This document shows, one piece after another, positions 28,367 to 37,968 of a DNA stretch of 64,000 nt. The number at the start of each line of letters is the position of its first letter. The first letter of the stretch is position 1. The notes beneath the pieces were generated by a model that searched no databases, had not been told where the DNA came from, and was given only the letters and a program-made list of their open reading frames with translations. Origin of the DNA: Bacteroidia bacterium (lineage in GTDB: Bacteria > Bacteroidota > Ignavibacteria > SZUA-365); contig JAOSJT010000001.1 in assembly GCA_027493955.1 (NCBI GenBank), positions 4,326,552-4,390,551 of the forward strand, in the 5' to 3' direction. Both the position numbers and the translations under genes were made by a program.

Positions 28367-31090
28367 ATGATGAAGAGAACAATCCTGCACACAGTCCTGC
28401 TCCTCGCAGTCCTGTTTCCGCCGCTGATGTTTGCTCAAGGGCAGGGTGGGGACGACGCCGTTATGGGGTTACCCGTCATTTCTGTCCGACTCGAGAGCTC
28501 GGCGACGCAGCTATTCTATGTGGACTACGATTATGTCCCGAATCGCATCACGGTGACCGCATGGGTGAAAAACATCAGTGCAGATACCGCGATCGCACGA
28601 AACGTCAACGCGCGCATCATCGCGGACACACGTTTTAATGTGCCTGTGGGAGAGCCGGTTGAAAAACACGTCGCGGATTTCCTGAATCCCGGAGATTCTG
28701 CCTCCGTTACCTACGAGTTGGTCGTGGCCAGCGAACGAAGCGATGATGGAACGGATGATGTCCGTGTGCTCGTTTTCACCGACAATGCCTATGCCAAGGA
28801 TGCGACCATCCCCATCTGGGTTCAACGTGAAATGTTCCCCATACTGCAGAACACCATCGGATCTCTCCCGAGCCTGGTGTTCGACGACAACACCAACGAC
28901 TTCATCCCGAATCCGTTCTGTGTCGATGTCGTGGTGCGAAATACCGGTGAAGGTGTCGCGGATTCCGTGTATATACAGTTCGTCGGTGTGCGGTATGTGA
29001 CCGTGTTCGAGCAAGACTCTTCGATCAAATACCTCGGCGCCATGCGGCCGAATGAAGAGCGGACAGTGCGTTTCTGCTTCCGTCCGGCATGGCGGACCTT
29101 CGACACCACCGTAACCCTGAAATTCCAGACACACGGCATCGGTGGCTACAAGCGGAAGAAATACATCCAAGCCGACAGCGTTTCCATGTTCCTCCCCGCT
29201 GCGAAGCAGGCCGCGTATCAGGTTGTCTGTAACATCGTCCCGAGTTTCATAGAGTTCAAGGACCATCGCTACAATCCGGATCCCTTCGACTATACTGTGC
29301 AAATCACGAACGTCGGCACGGCGGTAGGCAAAGGTGTGAAAGCAAAACTGCAGTTTACGGGTTTCACACTCAATAGCGGAGAGAGCGAGGAAAAGGATCT
29401 CGGCGACATCGGCTTGGGACAGACGGTGAACGTGAGCTGGAAACTGAAGCCCACGAGACTGTTTGAACGGGATACCTTGTTCATCTGTGTCCGCGTCTAT
29501 GACATTTTCAACAACAACGCGGTCTGTTGCGACAGTGTTATCGTAGACTCAATACGCACCGCGCGCTTCGACGTCGCATGCACTGGTCCCGATACAATCA
29601 GGGCTGATAATCAGGCGGGCGTGTATCTCAACAATCCCTTCGACGTGGAATTCACAGTCTGCAATATCGGCAGCGATTACGCGGATTCGCTGAAAGCCAC
29701 GATATTCATCCAAAGTCCGAATGTCACTCCGATACCCGGCTTCCCGAATGTCATCGAAAAGGCTATTGTGTCCGGTACAGACTCGCTCGGAGTTGATAGC
29801 TGCTACACATTCCGGTGGACATTGGAAGCATTGCCTATGGCTGTGACAACCCCGGTGCGCATCAAGTTCACTGCGCAGGCACTCAATGCCGAGCCGCGGG
29901 AGTGCGAGATCGTCGTGATCGTCCAGAGACTTGATGCTCCAAATCTGGATATTACTTGTGGAACCATACCTGAGGATACTGTTAACTTCGATCCAAGCAG
30001 TGGGGGATATTTCCCACCCTACATCATTTACTGGGCTGTCGTGAAAAACATTGGTGGAGGGATCGCAAAGAACGTTTCAGTAACACTAGCCCCTCCACCT
30101 AGGACACAGTTGGCAGACGGTGAGACTTGGACCAAACTTGCAAACCCCAAGGATCTCGGACCGAATGACTCCGCAAGAATTGAGTGGATCACCGTTCCGG
30201 TGAGACGCACGGATTTCGGAAGCAATATAACTTATCGGGCAGAAGTCACATCAGAGAACGTCGTTGAGCGTCCGGTGTGCAGCGCGGATGTCTTTGTGCC
30301 TGCTCTGCCGAAAACGGCCGCTTTCTCCATACCTTCCAACAACGTAGGCTACACCAATCAGCTCATCATGGTGCCGATTTTCATCGATGATCCGACGGAC
30401 AAGGACATCAAGAAAATCGAAATCAAGCTGCACTACAACATTGACGACAACCGTAACAGACGGCCGCTCGATGTGGTCGAGTTCCTCGAAATCGTGCAGT
30501 TCAATTCGCTGACGGAGGGATGGAACATCCTGAATCAGGGACGGAACGCTTCGAACGACGTGCTGCAATTCACGATACAGAGCACTTCCCAGCTCGCATA
30601 CCCTGACAATGTGGCGCCGGAGTTCATTCCACCCCTCATCTGGCTGAAATTCCGCGCGGCCTTTGGCAGCAGTCCCGACGATCTCGACATCGAGCGCACT
30701 CCGGTCCTCTGGCCCGATCCTCTTGTCATTCAGTCGGAAGTGGTGATCAACGACGGTTCCATTTTCCCGCTCGTGACGCCGGGTGAGGTTTGGGTGAGCG
30801 GCGACTGTCTCCGTCCTCTCACAGCTTCGCCGGATTACATCATATTCAACCGGCCGAATCCTTTCAATCCGAGCACCACGTTCGAATACCATATCCCGGT
30901 GGACGAGCATGTGAAAATCGTTGTTTTTGATGCACTCGGACGCGAAGTTCGTACCCTCGTGAATGATTACAGAACCGCGGGTTACCACTCCCTGGTCTTC
31001 AATGCCGATGGACTACCCAGCGGCATCTATTTCTACCGACTTGAAACGCCATCATTCTCCACAATGAAGAAAATGGTGATTTCCAAGTAA
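28367..31090 (+). CDS. Modular secreted surface protein with sorting domain (no vWA)
   Basis: A 907-aa relative of its neighbours. A signal peptide (TVLLLAVLFPPLMFAQ) is followed directly by five modules with the same Y-x-P-x-P-F/N-x-G pattern (YDYVPNRI, NDFIPNPF, RYNPDPF, GVYLNNPF, GGYFPP), each with paired cysteines. A cohesin-like domain (TAAFSIPSNNVGYTNQLIMV onward) and the NRPNPFNPSTTFEY sorting tail follow. Codon use is mixed, unlike the monotone copies A and B, so it has not been homogenised with them. AGGAAG precedes the ATG. It closes the operon that starts at 19869 and is followed by a clear terminator. Expected location: cell surface or extracellular. Confidence 0.85.
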   Translation: MMKRTILHTVLLLAVLFPPLMFAQGQGGDDAVMGLPVISVRLESSATQLFYVDYDYVPNRITVTAWVKNISADTAIARNVNARIIADTRFNVPVGEPVEKHVADFLNPGDSASVTYELVVASERSDDGTDDVRVLVFTDNAYAKDATIPIWVQREMFPILQNTIGSLPSLVFDDNTNDFIPNPFCVDVVVRNTGEGVADSVYIQFVGVRYVTVFEQDSSIKYLGAMRPNEERTVRFCFRPAWRTFDTTVTLKFQTHGIGGYKRKKYIQADSVSMFLPAAKQAAYQVVCNIVPSFIEFKDHRYNPDPFDYTVQITNVGTAVGKGVKAKLQFTGFTLNSGESEEKDLGDIGLGQTVNVSWKLKPTRLFERDTLFICVRVYDIFNNNAVCCDSVIVDSIRTARFDVACTGPDTIRADNQAGVYLNNPFDVEFTVCNIGSDYADSLKATIFIQSPNVTPIPGFPNVIEKAIVSGTDSLGVDSCYTFRWTLEALPMAVTTPVRIKFTAQALNAEPRECEIVVIVQRLDAPNLDITCGTIPEDTVNFDPSSGGYFPPYIIYWAVVKNIGGGIAKNVSVTLAPPPRTQLADGETWTKLANPKDLGPNDSARIEWITVPVRRTDFGSNITYRAEVTSENVVERPVCSADVFVPALPKTAAFSIPSNNVGYTNQLIMVPIFIDDPTDKDIKKIEIKLHYNIDDNRNRRPLDVVEFLEIVQFNSLTEGWNILNQGRNASNDVLQFTIQSTSQLAYPDNVAPEFIPPLIWLKFRAAFGSSPDDLDIERTPVLWPDPLVIQSEVVINDGSIFPLVTPGEVWVSGDCLRPLTASPDYIIFNRPNPFNPSTTFEYHIPVDEHVKIVVFDALGREVRTLVNDYRTAGYHSLVFNADGLPSGIYFYRLETPSFSTMKKMVISK

Positions 31091-31113
31091 TCACATCCCG
31101 AGACAGTGATTTG

Positions 31114-31146
31114 AGTCCGGTCAGCAATGGCCGGACTTTTTTTTTT
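31114..31146 (+). terminator. Rho-independent terminator of the surface operon
   Basis: Stem AGTCCGG (31114-31120) with CCGGACT (31131-31137), a 10-nt loop, then ten T, 24 nt after the stop of the 907-aa gene. Confidence 0.88.
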
Positions 31147-31658
31147 CGTGGTCAGGGAAAAGCCCGCCCAAAACCCATCTCCCCGGCAATCGATCAGGGA
31201 AGCCGTGGAGCAGAGGAGTATGGAGAAATTCCGTGCTGGTAAGAGGGAATGATGTACTTGCCTGACGCAGATCACATGCCTCCGTGTGTTCATCTGCCCC
31301 CGTTTTCGTGCGTAAAGCCGATGAGCGGTCTCCCAGGCAGACCGACAGGATAGTTGCGATTCAGGGCGAAAGTCCACATGTTCGCTGCCTCGATTCGAAC
31401 CATGGTGTACAGGCTCCTTCTTGTCACATCGGGTGATGTGGCCGGGAGGCCACCGTTCAAGGGCTGCGCCGACATGTCATTTTTGCTCGTCATGGCGGTG
31501 CTTGCTTGGAGACGACTCCGGAGGTACGAATGTCCCACCGGATGAAACATCTCGAATTGCATCGTGAGAGCCCCTTTTTCATGATACCGGGAGAAAATGG
31601 AAGCAGCGCGGAGAGAGCGTTGCGGGTTGAAAAAAAAACTCAAAAACACGCGATTGCC

Positions 31659-31699
31659 CCTGTAACTTTTAGTCACTTCATGTGTTATTCAAGTTACAG
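31659..31699 (+). promoter_or_regulatory. Conserved upstream element with 9-bp inverted repeat
   Basis: CTGTAACTT (31660-31668) pairs with AAGTTACAG (31691-31699). The left half, CCTGTAACTTTTA then TTCATG and TTATT, recurs ahead of the shortened paralogue at 37859-37893. The whole 31147-31888 gap has no supported gene; this element and the promoter at 31775 are the only signals I see in it. Confidence 0.55.
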
Positions 31700-31774
31700 T
31701 GCCGAAGAATTTCGCATGTTCGGCCTTGGCATCCCGGACACCCGACGTGGTCATACCACCCAGCCCATAAATAA

Positions 31775-31807
31775 TTGACCTGCGTTTTCGGTGTGAATAT
31801 ATTTCAC
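31775..31807 (+). promoter_or_regulatory. Sigma70-like promoter of copy B with operator-like inverted repeat
   Basis: TTGACC (31775-31780), a 17-nt spacer and TATATT (31798-31803). GTGAA-TATAT-TTCAC (31793-31807) overlaps the -10, similar to the inverted repeat at 19704. The leader to the ATG is about 80 nt and ends in CAGGAGCC. Confidence 0.65.
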
Positions 31808-31888
31808 TTTAAATTGTTTCTTATGTATCTTTCGCCTAGATGAAACATTGATACAACTTTTTACTACAGACATACACAGGAGCCAAAC

Positions 31889-34800
31889 ATGAAAGTTGCG
31901 AACGAAGTCCGCACACTGTCGCGTATCGCGCTATGGGCGATGCTCGCGCTGTTTGCGTTCGGATCGGTTGCCGAGGCGCAACCGCAGCTGACGTTCAAAC
32001 GCGTGACGGTGAACTGGCCGACGGTCGAGCTGTATTTCTCGGTCGGCTGCGACGGTAATCCGGCCTACAACATGACGAAGCAGGATTTCCGTATTTACGA
32101 GAACGGCGTGGAAGTCAAGGACTTCACGCTGTGGTGTCCGGATCCGACGATACGCTGCGCGATTTCGGTTGCGCTGGTCTTCGACGCGTCCGGTTCCATG
32201 ATTGGCTCCGGAACAGCGGGCGCCAAACAGGCGGGCCACGCGTTCGTGGATCTCATGGACGGCGTCATTGACGAGGCGACTATTGTCTGGTTCACGTCGG
32301 TGGTGACGGTGTATCAACAGATGACGACGAACAAGCCGATGTTGCATTCGGCGGTGGACGCGTTGCCGGCCAGCGGCGCGACGGCGGTGTGGGACGGTAT
32401 CTACGCGGGTCTGATCGAGCTGATCAACAACGGCGTCAACCAGTGCCGCGCGGTGATCGCGATGACGGACGGCGGCGACAATTCCTCGTCGCGTCAACCC
32501 GCGGAGATCATCGCGCTGGCGAACCGCCACCGCATCCGCATATTCACTATCGGTCTGGGCTCGGCGATCAACAGCGTGGAGCTTGAGCTGATCGCGCAGC
32601 TGACGGGCGGCAAGTACTTCCAGACGCCGAACGCGGGTCAGCTCGCGGCGATCTACACGGAGATTTCGACGATCATGTTCCAGGGCTTCCAGGAGTGCAT
32701 CATCACGTACGAGCGGGAATGCGCGGACGGAAGCCTTCGGACGGTGGAGCTGCAGCTGCGGAACTTCTGCGGCGGAACGGACTCGAAGACGAAGACGTAC
32801 CGCGCTCCGCTGGATTCGTCGACGTTCAAGTCGCTTTACATGGAGCTGGGCCGGGGCGAGGGCAAGGGCGGCACGGACATCAAGGTTCCGCTGATGCTGA
32901 TCACGCCGATCGACGAAGAGATGTTCTATCCGTTCCAGTTCACGCTGGAGTTCGATCCCTCGTGCGTGCAGTTCAAGAGCGTGACGACGCCCCCGGGCTC
33001 GTTGATCGAAGGTCTTCCGATATCGGTGACGCCGGTACCGACGGGCGCGCTGATACAGGTGACAGACCGGAAGCTGGTCAACGGAAGCGGTCTGCTGATG
33101 GAGTTTACGTTCAAGGCGTCGGATCCCGCCGATACGACGTGCTGCGAGATACGGGGCGTGAACCCGAAATTCGAACAGGGGTGTTTCATCCCGATCATCA
33201 ACCCCGGCGAGATCTGCGTGTATCCGCGCAAGCCGGTGGTGAGCTGCGACATAGACGGCCCGAAGGAACTGGTGTGGATGCGTCCGATCAAGGACTACAT
33301 GCCGAACCCGTTCTCGGTCAACGCTCGTTTCTACAACACGGGCGACAAGGAGGCGTTCAATACGCGCTTCAAGATCACGTACAACAGCGCGGACGTTCAG
33401 CTGATCACGCCGTTGACGGACGTTCAGGTGGGTTCGCCGAAGGACATCCCGTCGAACGGTTTCGCGGAGGTGACCTGGCAGCTTGCGGCCAAGCGTCGTT
33501 CGAACGAAGTGGAGACGGAGATCTGCATCACGGCGCTGTTCGACAATCATGAAGAAGTGGTCTGCTGCCTGAAGGTGAAGATTCCGCCGACGGAGCCGAT
33601 ACTCGAGTGCGCTCTGGACGCTCCTCCGATCGTAGCGGACAATATCAACCTGCGCTACGTGCCGATGCCGTTCCCGGTGACGGTGACGGTAACGAACGTG
33701 GGCGGCATGCGTACGGATTCGGTGTGGGCGACGATCAAGCTTCCGAAGGATCTCGAGCTTGCGGCGCCGGACATCCCGGACCGTCACACGAAGCGCGTGG
33801 TTCCGTCGCTGCTGTTCCCGAATCAGAGCGGCAGCGCGACGTGGATGGTCAAACATCCGAACACGGACGTCGAGAAGAGCTACATCGTGGAGGTGTGGGT
33901 GAAGACGGCGAACGCGGATTCGTCGAAGTGCGAGATCACGATCGTGATCCCGCCGTTGGATTCGCCGATACTTTCGCCGCGGTGCTACGTTCCGAGCGAA
34001 CTGGTATTCGACGAAAACCTCGACACGTACGTCCCGAACCCGTTCACGGTGCGTCTGACCTGCGTGAACAACGGCAACACGGAGGCGTTCGACGTCGAGG
34101 GCACGATCATTCTTCCTCCGGACCTGGTGCTCGATCCACCGACGCAGCCGGTGACGAAGATGTTCACGCCGTCGAACATGCTCAAGTATGTTCCGCCGGC
34201 ACCCGCGCCGGAACTGACGTGGACGGTGCGCTGGACGAAGCGGTACCGGTACAACGTGACGCCGCAGATCCGCTGGACGGTGACGGGCAAGAACTTCATG
34301 GGCGTACGTCTGGACTCGACGGAAGTGCGCTGCGCGATCCCGATCCCCGGTCTGATGCCGCTGTTCGGCTGCACGATCGAGATGCCGGATTCGCTTGCGC
34401 TCAACGCGTCGGAGACGGACGTCGAGCCGAACCCGTTCACGGTGCGGTACACGATCACGAACAAGAGCAAGCAGATCGGCCGTATCACGCGTCTGTTCAT
34501 CAGCTTCCCGCCGGACGGTCTGTCGCTGGATCCGAGTTCGCCGAACCCGATGAACCAGACGATGAGTCTGGATCTGGACAAGGACGAGTTCCGGACGTTC
34601 GAGTGGATCATCAAGGTGCAGAACCGCATCACGCGTCGTCTGCCTCTGATCACGGTGATCGCCTTGGATGACGAAGGCAACGAGATCCGCTGCGAGCAGT
34701 ATTTGCCGATCGCGAACCTGAAGACGGCGCTGATGTGCGACGTGCGGACGAGCGAGCCGGAGCTTCGGTACATTCCGGTGCTGACCGAGTACGAACCGAA

Positions 34801-37776
34801 CCGTTTCGTGATCAGCGCGACGCTGACGAACACGGGCGGGGCGAACCTCAACGACATCGTGGCGGAACTGGAGTGGACGGATCCGAGCGGCCGAGGATCT
34901 GGTGGAGTTCGATCCGGATTACGCGGACAACACGAACCCGAAGACGTGGGGCGTGCTGTTCCCGAGCCTGGGTCAGACGTTCACGTGGGGCTTCCGCCTG
35001 AAGAACAAGAACACGACGGACGTACCGCAGGTGCTGACGTTCAACATCAAGTACGGTTCGCGCGAGACGCCGTTCATCGCCGGAGGCTGCGAGGTTCCTG
35101 TGACGATCGAACCGGTTGTGGCTCCGAAGCTGATCTGCAGCTGGGCGGTCCGGACACGGTGCGCTTCGTGGTGGACCGTTACGAGCCGACGCCGTTCGAC
35201 ATCGATGTGCATATCGAGAACATCGGCACGGGCGACGCGCGCGATGTGAAGGCGTACCTGCTGCAGGATACGCGGTTTACGATCGTCTCACCGACGATGC
35301 GTGCTCTCGGGACGCTTGCGGCGTTTTCGAGCACGGATCTGACGGGCGCGAACGGCTTCACGGTTCGTGTCAATCCGCGCGATGTTGACGGGTACGACAC
35401 GGTGCGCGTGACGGTGGTTGCCGAGGGCGCGATGACCGAGTGCCTGCTTCCGATCTATGTCGAGCGCGAACTTCGTCCGCGCTTCGAGCTGGTGTGCACG
35501 TCGAGCGCGGTGTTGCGCTTCGACGATGTGCTCAACGATTACACGCCGAATCCATTCCCCGTGGAGACGCGGGTAAAGAACGTGGGCGACACGCGGGCGA
35601 AAGACTGCAAGTTGATCTTCGTCGGTCCTCCGCGCTTTATGCCGTATGACCAGGTGACGACGATCAGCCTGGGCGACATGGAAGTCAATGAAGAGCGCAC
35701 GATCACGTGGCAGATGGTGCCGTGGCGTCGCGACGTGGGCGGCACGGAGACGCTGCTGTTCCAGGTGCACGGATCGGGTGTCTGGGCAACCGGATCGTGG
35801 TCGAGCCGTGCGGTGTGGACATCTATGTACCGCCGGCACGCGCGGCGACGTATGCGTGCGACGTGACGGCGCAGTCGATATCGTTCGATCCGACGACGGG
35901 CGGGTATGTCCCCGATCCGTTCGAGGTGACGTCGACGGTGACGAACACGGGTCTTGCGGACGGTCTTGGCCTGTTCGCGGAGCTGACGGTGGAGAGCGGC
36001 CTGTATCTGACCTCGCCGGCGCGCGTGGACCTTTCCGGGACGCTGAGCCCGAGCGCGACGAGCGCTCCGGTGCGCTGGACGGTACGTCCGATCGCGCGTG
36101 CGACGGACGGGAACCTGAAGGCGACGGTGCGGTACACGGACCGCTTCGGGAACACGGCGTTGTGCGAGACGATGGTCTTCGTTCCCGCGGCACCGGAGCC
36201 GGGTCTTCTTCTGGGCTGCACGTCGGATCTGGTGAAGCTGGAAGTGGATAAGCTTCGCGGCGAGTACGTGCAATCGACGTTCAATATCCACGCGACGGTG
36301 GGCAACAACAGCGGCCGTTCGGTATTCGACGTGGAAGTGACGGCGATCTCGATGGACGCGGATCTGAAGATCTCGCCGTTGTCGCCGAATCCAGTGATCG
36401 TTGCTCCGCGTCTGGACCACAACGCACCGACGGTGTCGGTGTCGTGGTCGGTGAACGTGGTTCCGCGCTCGAAGAGCGGTCCGATCCAGGTGTTGTTCCT
36501 GGTCACGGGCAAGGACGAGCAGGGCCGCTCGGTACCGACGCGCGAGTGTTCGGTGTGGATCGACGTTCCCGCGGTGGGCAGCCCCGATCTTCAGTGCGAT
36601 ATCATGACGTCGGTGACGACGCCGGATCCGAACGATGATCGGATGATCTCGTACAGCGAGTCTCTCGGCGACTATGAAGGCGAGAAGTCGGCGTTCGGCG
36701 ACTACACGGTGTTCACGGTGAGCGCGACGATCCAGAATCGTGGCGAGGCGCAGGCGAACCGCGTCCGGGCGACGCTTCTGCTTCCGGAGTACATGGCCCT
36801 GGAGGCCGAAGAGAGCGCTCTGAAGAGCGTGACGCCGAACGACATCGGTCCCGGGAACGGGATAGCGACGGTGAGCTGGAAGGTTCGTCCGCTCGCGGTG
36901 GGCGAGGACAAGCCTTTGACGTTCGAGATCGTGACGACGTCGGAGAATCATCCGCCGGAGAAGTGCACGCATGACGTGACGCTTCAGGCGGCGCAGCGTC
37001 TTGTGACGCTCTCGCTTCCGGACGACATGGTGGGCAGCTACGGCGAGAAGGTGACGGTACCGGTTCTGGTGGGTGAGACGCTGGGCCGCGATATCTTCGC
37101 CTACAAGCTGACGATCCGTTACAATCCCTCTCAGATCCGCTTCCTGGACGCGACGAACGCGAACAGCCTGACGGCTCGCGGTTGGAACGGCCCGCAGGCG
37201 CGTGTTCTTGTCGAGCAGGGTGCGCCGGAAGGCAACCTTGTGCGTATCGAGGACCGTACGACGGGTCAGCCGTTGTCGACGAGCCGCACGGGGGCGCTGG
37301 TGTTCCTGCGCTTCGAGGTGGTGCACAATCCGGAGCAGATCGATCTGGTGGCGCAGTCGCCACTGGAGTTCGTCTCGAACACGCTGACGGACGACAACCG
37401 CGATTTGTGGTCGTCGATGAACAGCGTCAAGGACGAAGAGCAGGGCGATGTGAAGCTGGTGCTGATCAACGGCGCGGTGACGGTGAGCGGCGACTGCGTG
37501 CTGCCGCTGACGACGGCGACGCGTCTGGAGCAGAACCGTCCGAATCCGTTCAACCCGACGACGGTGATCACGTACCGTCTGGGCGAGACGGGCGAATACA
37601 CTCTGACGCTGTTCGACGCGCTGGGCCGGAAGGTGCGCGTGCTGGAGACGGGCGTGAAGGCCGCCGGGACGTACACGTACGTACTCGACGCCACGGGCCT
37701 GACCAGCGGCGTGTACCTCTACCGCCTCGACACACCGACCTACAGCGACACCAAGCGCATGATTCTCTCGCGCTAA
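31889..37776 (+). CDS. Giant vWA multi-module surface protein, copy B (frameshifted as sequenced)
   Basis: With indels corrected, 1962 aa and colinear with copy A from AQPQLTF to the end. The signal peptide differs (ALWAMLALFAFGSVAEAQ) and is 2 aa shorter. Same plan: vWA with MIDAS DASGSMIGS, cohesin-like, ten Cys-led modules, second cohesin-like domain, sorting tail. Breaks relative to A: an extra G at 34893 in a CCAGG, a missing C near 35141 in a CCTGG (about 83 residues between them read out of frame), and a missing G near 35780. As read the frames are 31889-35866 and 35707-37776. Almost all Thr codons are ACG. It has its own promoter and terminator. Sequence identity with copy A stops about nine nt after the stop codon. 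Confidence 0.85.
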
Positions 37777-37804
37777 GACGCGAAAACTGTTCAACCCATA
37801 GCAA

Positions 37805-37838
37805 GCCCGGGCCCGCGTACGCGGGTCCGGGCGTTTTT
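37805..37838 (+). terminator. Rho-independent terminator of copy B
   Basis: A 12-bp stem (left arm 37805-37816 GCCCGGGCCCGC, loop GTAC, right arm 37821-37832) with one G-U pair, followed by five T, 28 nt after the stop. Confidence 0.9.
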
Positions 37839-37858
37839 ACTTCCGGGAAAGAAGATAA

Positions 37859-37893
37859 TCCTGTAACTTTTACCAGGTTCATGGTTTATTGTA
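37859..37893 (+). promoter_or_regulatory. Second copy of the conserved upstream element
   Basis: CCTGTAACTTTTA, then TTCATG and TTATT, matches 31659-31685 but lacks the AAGTTACAG right arm. It lies 76 nt before the shortened vWA paralogue. No clear -35/-10 is visible nearby. Confidence 0.5.
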
Positions 37894-37968
37894 TGAGAGC
37901 CCTTCCCCACGTTACGCGTACCTGGAAGCCAATGACGGTAGTCTGAGCACGCAAAAAAGGAGATATCA

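Noticed and set aside
31931-33856. Long antisense frame of 641 codons in copy B (and its 525-codon counterpart at 22756-24333)
   Set aside because: It is the mirror of the vWA/module gene: the forced G/C third positions remove stops on the other strand. Arg/His-rich composition, no ribosome binding site and no domain.
35539-37794. Antisense frame of 751 codons in copy B (also 26303-28270 in copy A)
   Set aside because: Same cause as above; the sense frame carries the cohesin-like domain and sorting tail, and the antisense peptide is low-complexity basic.
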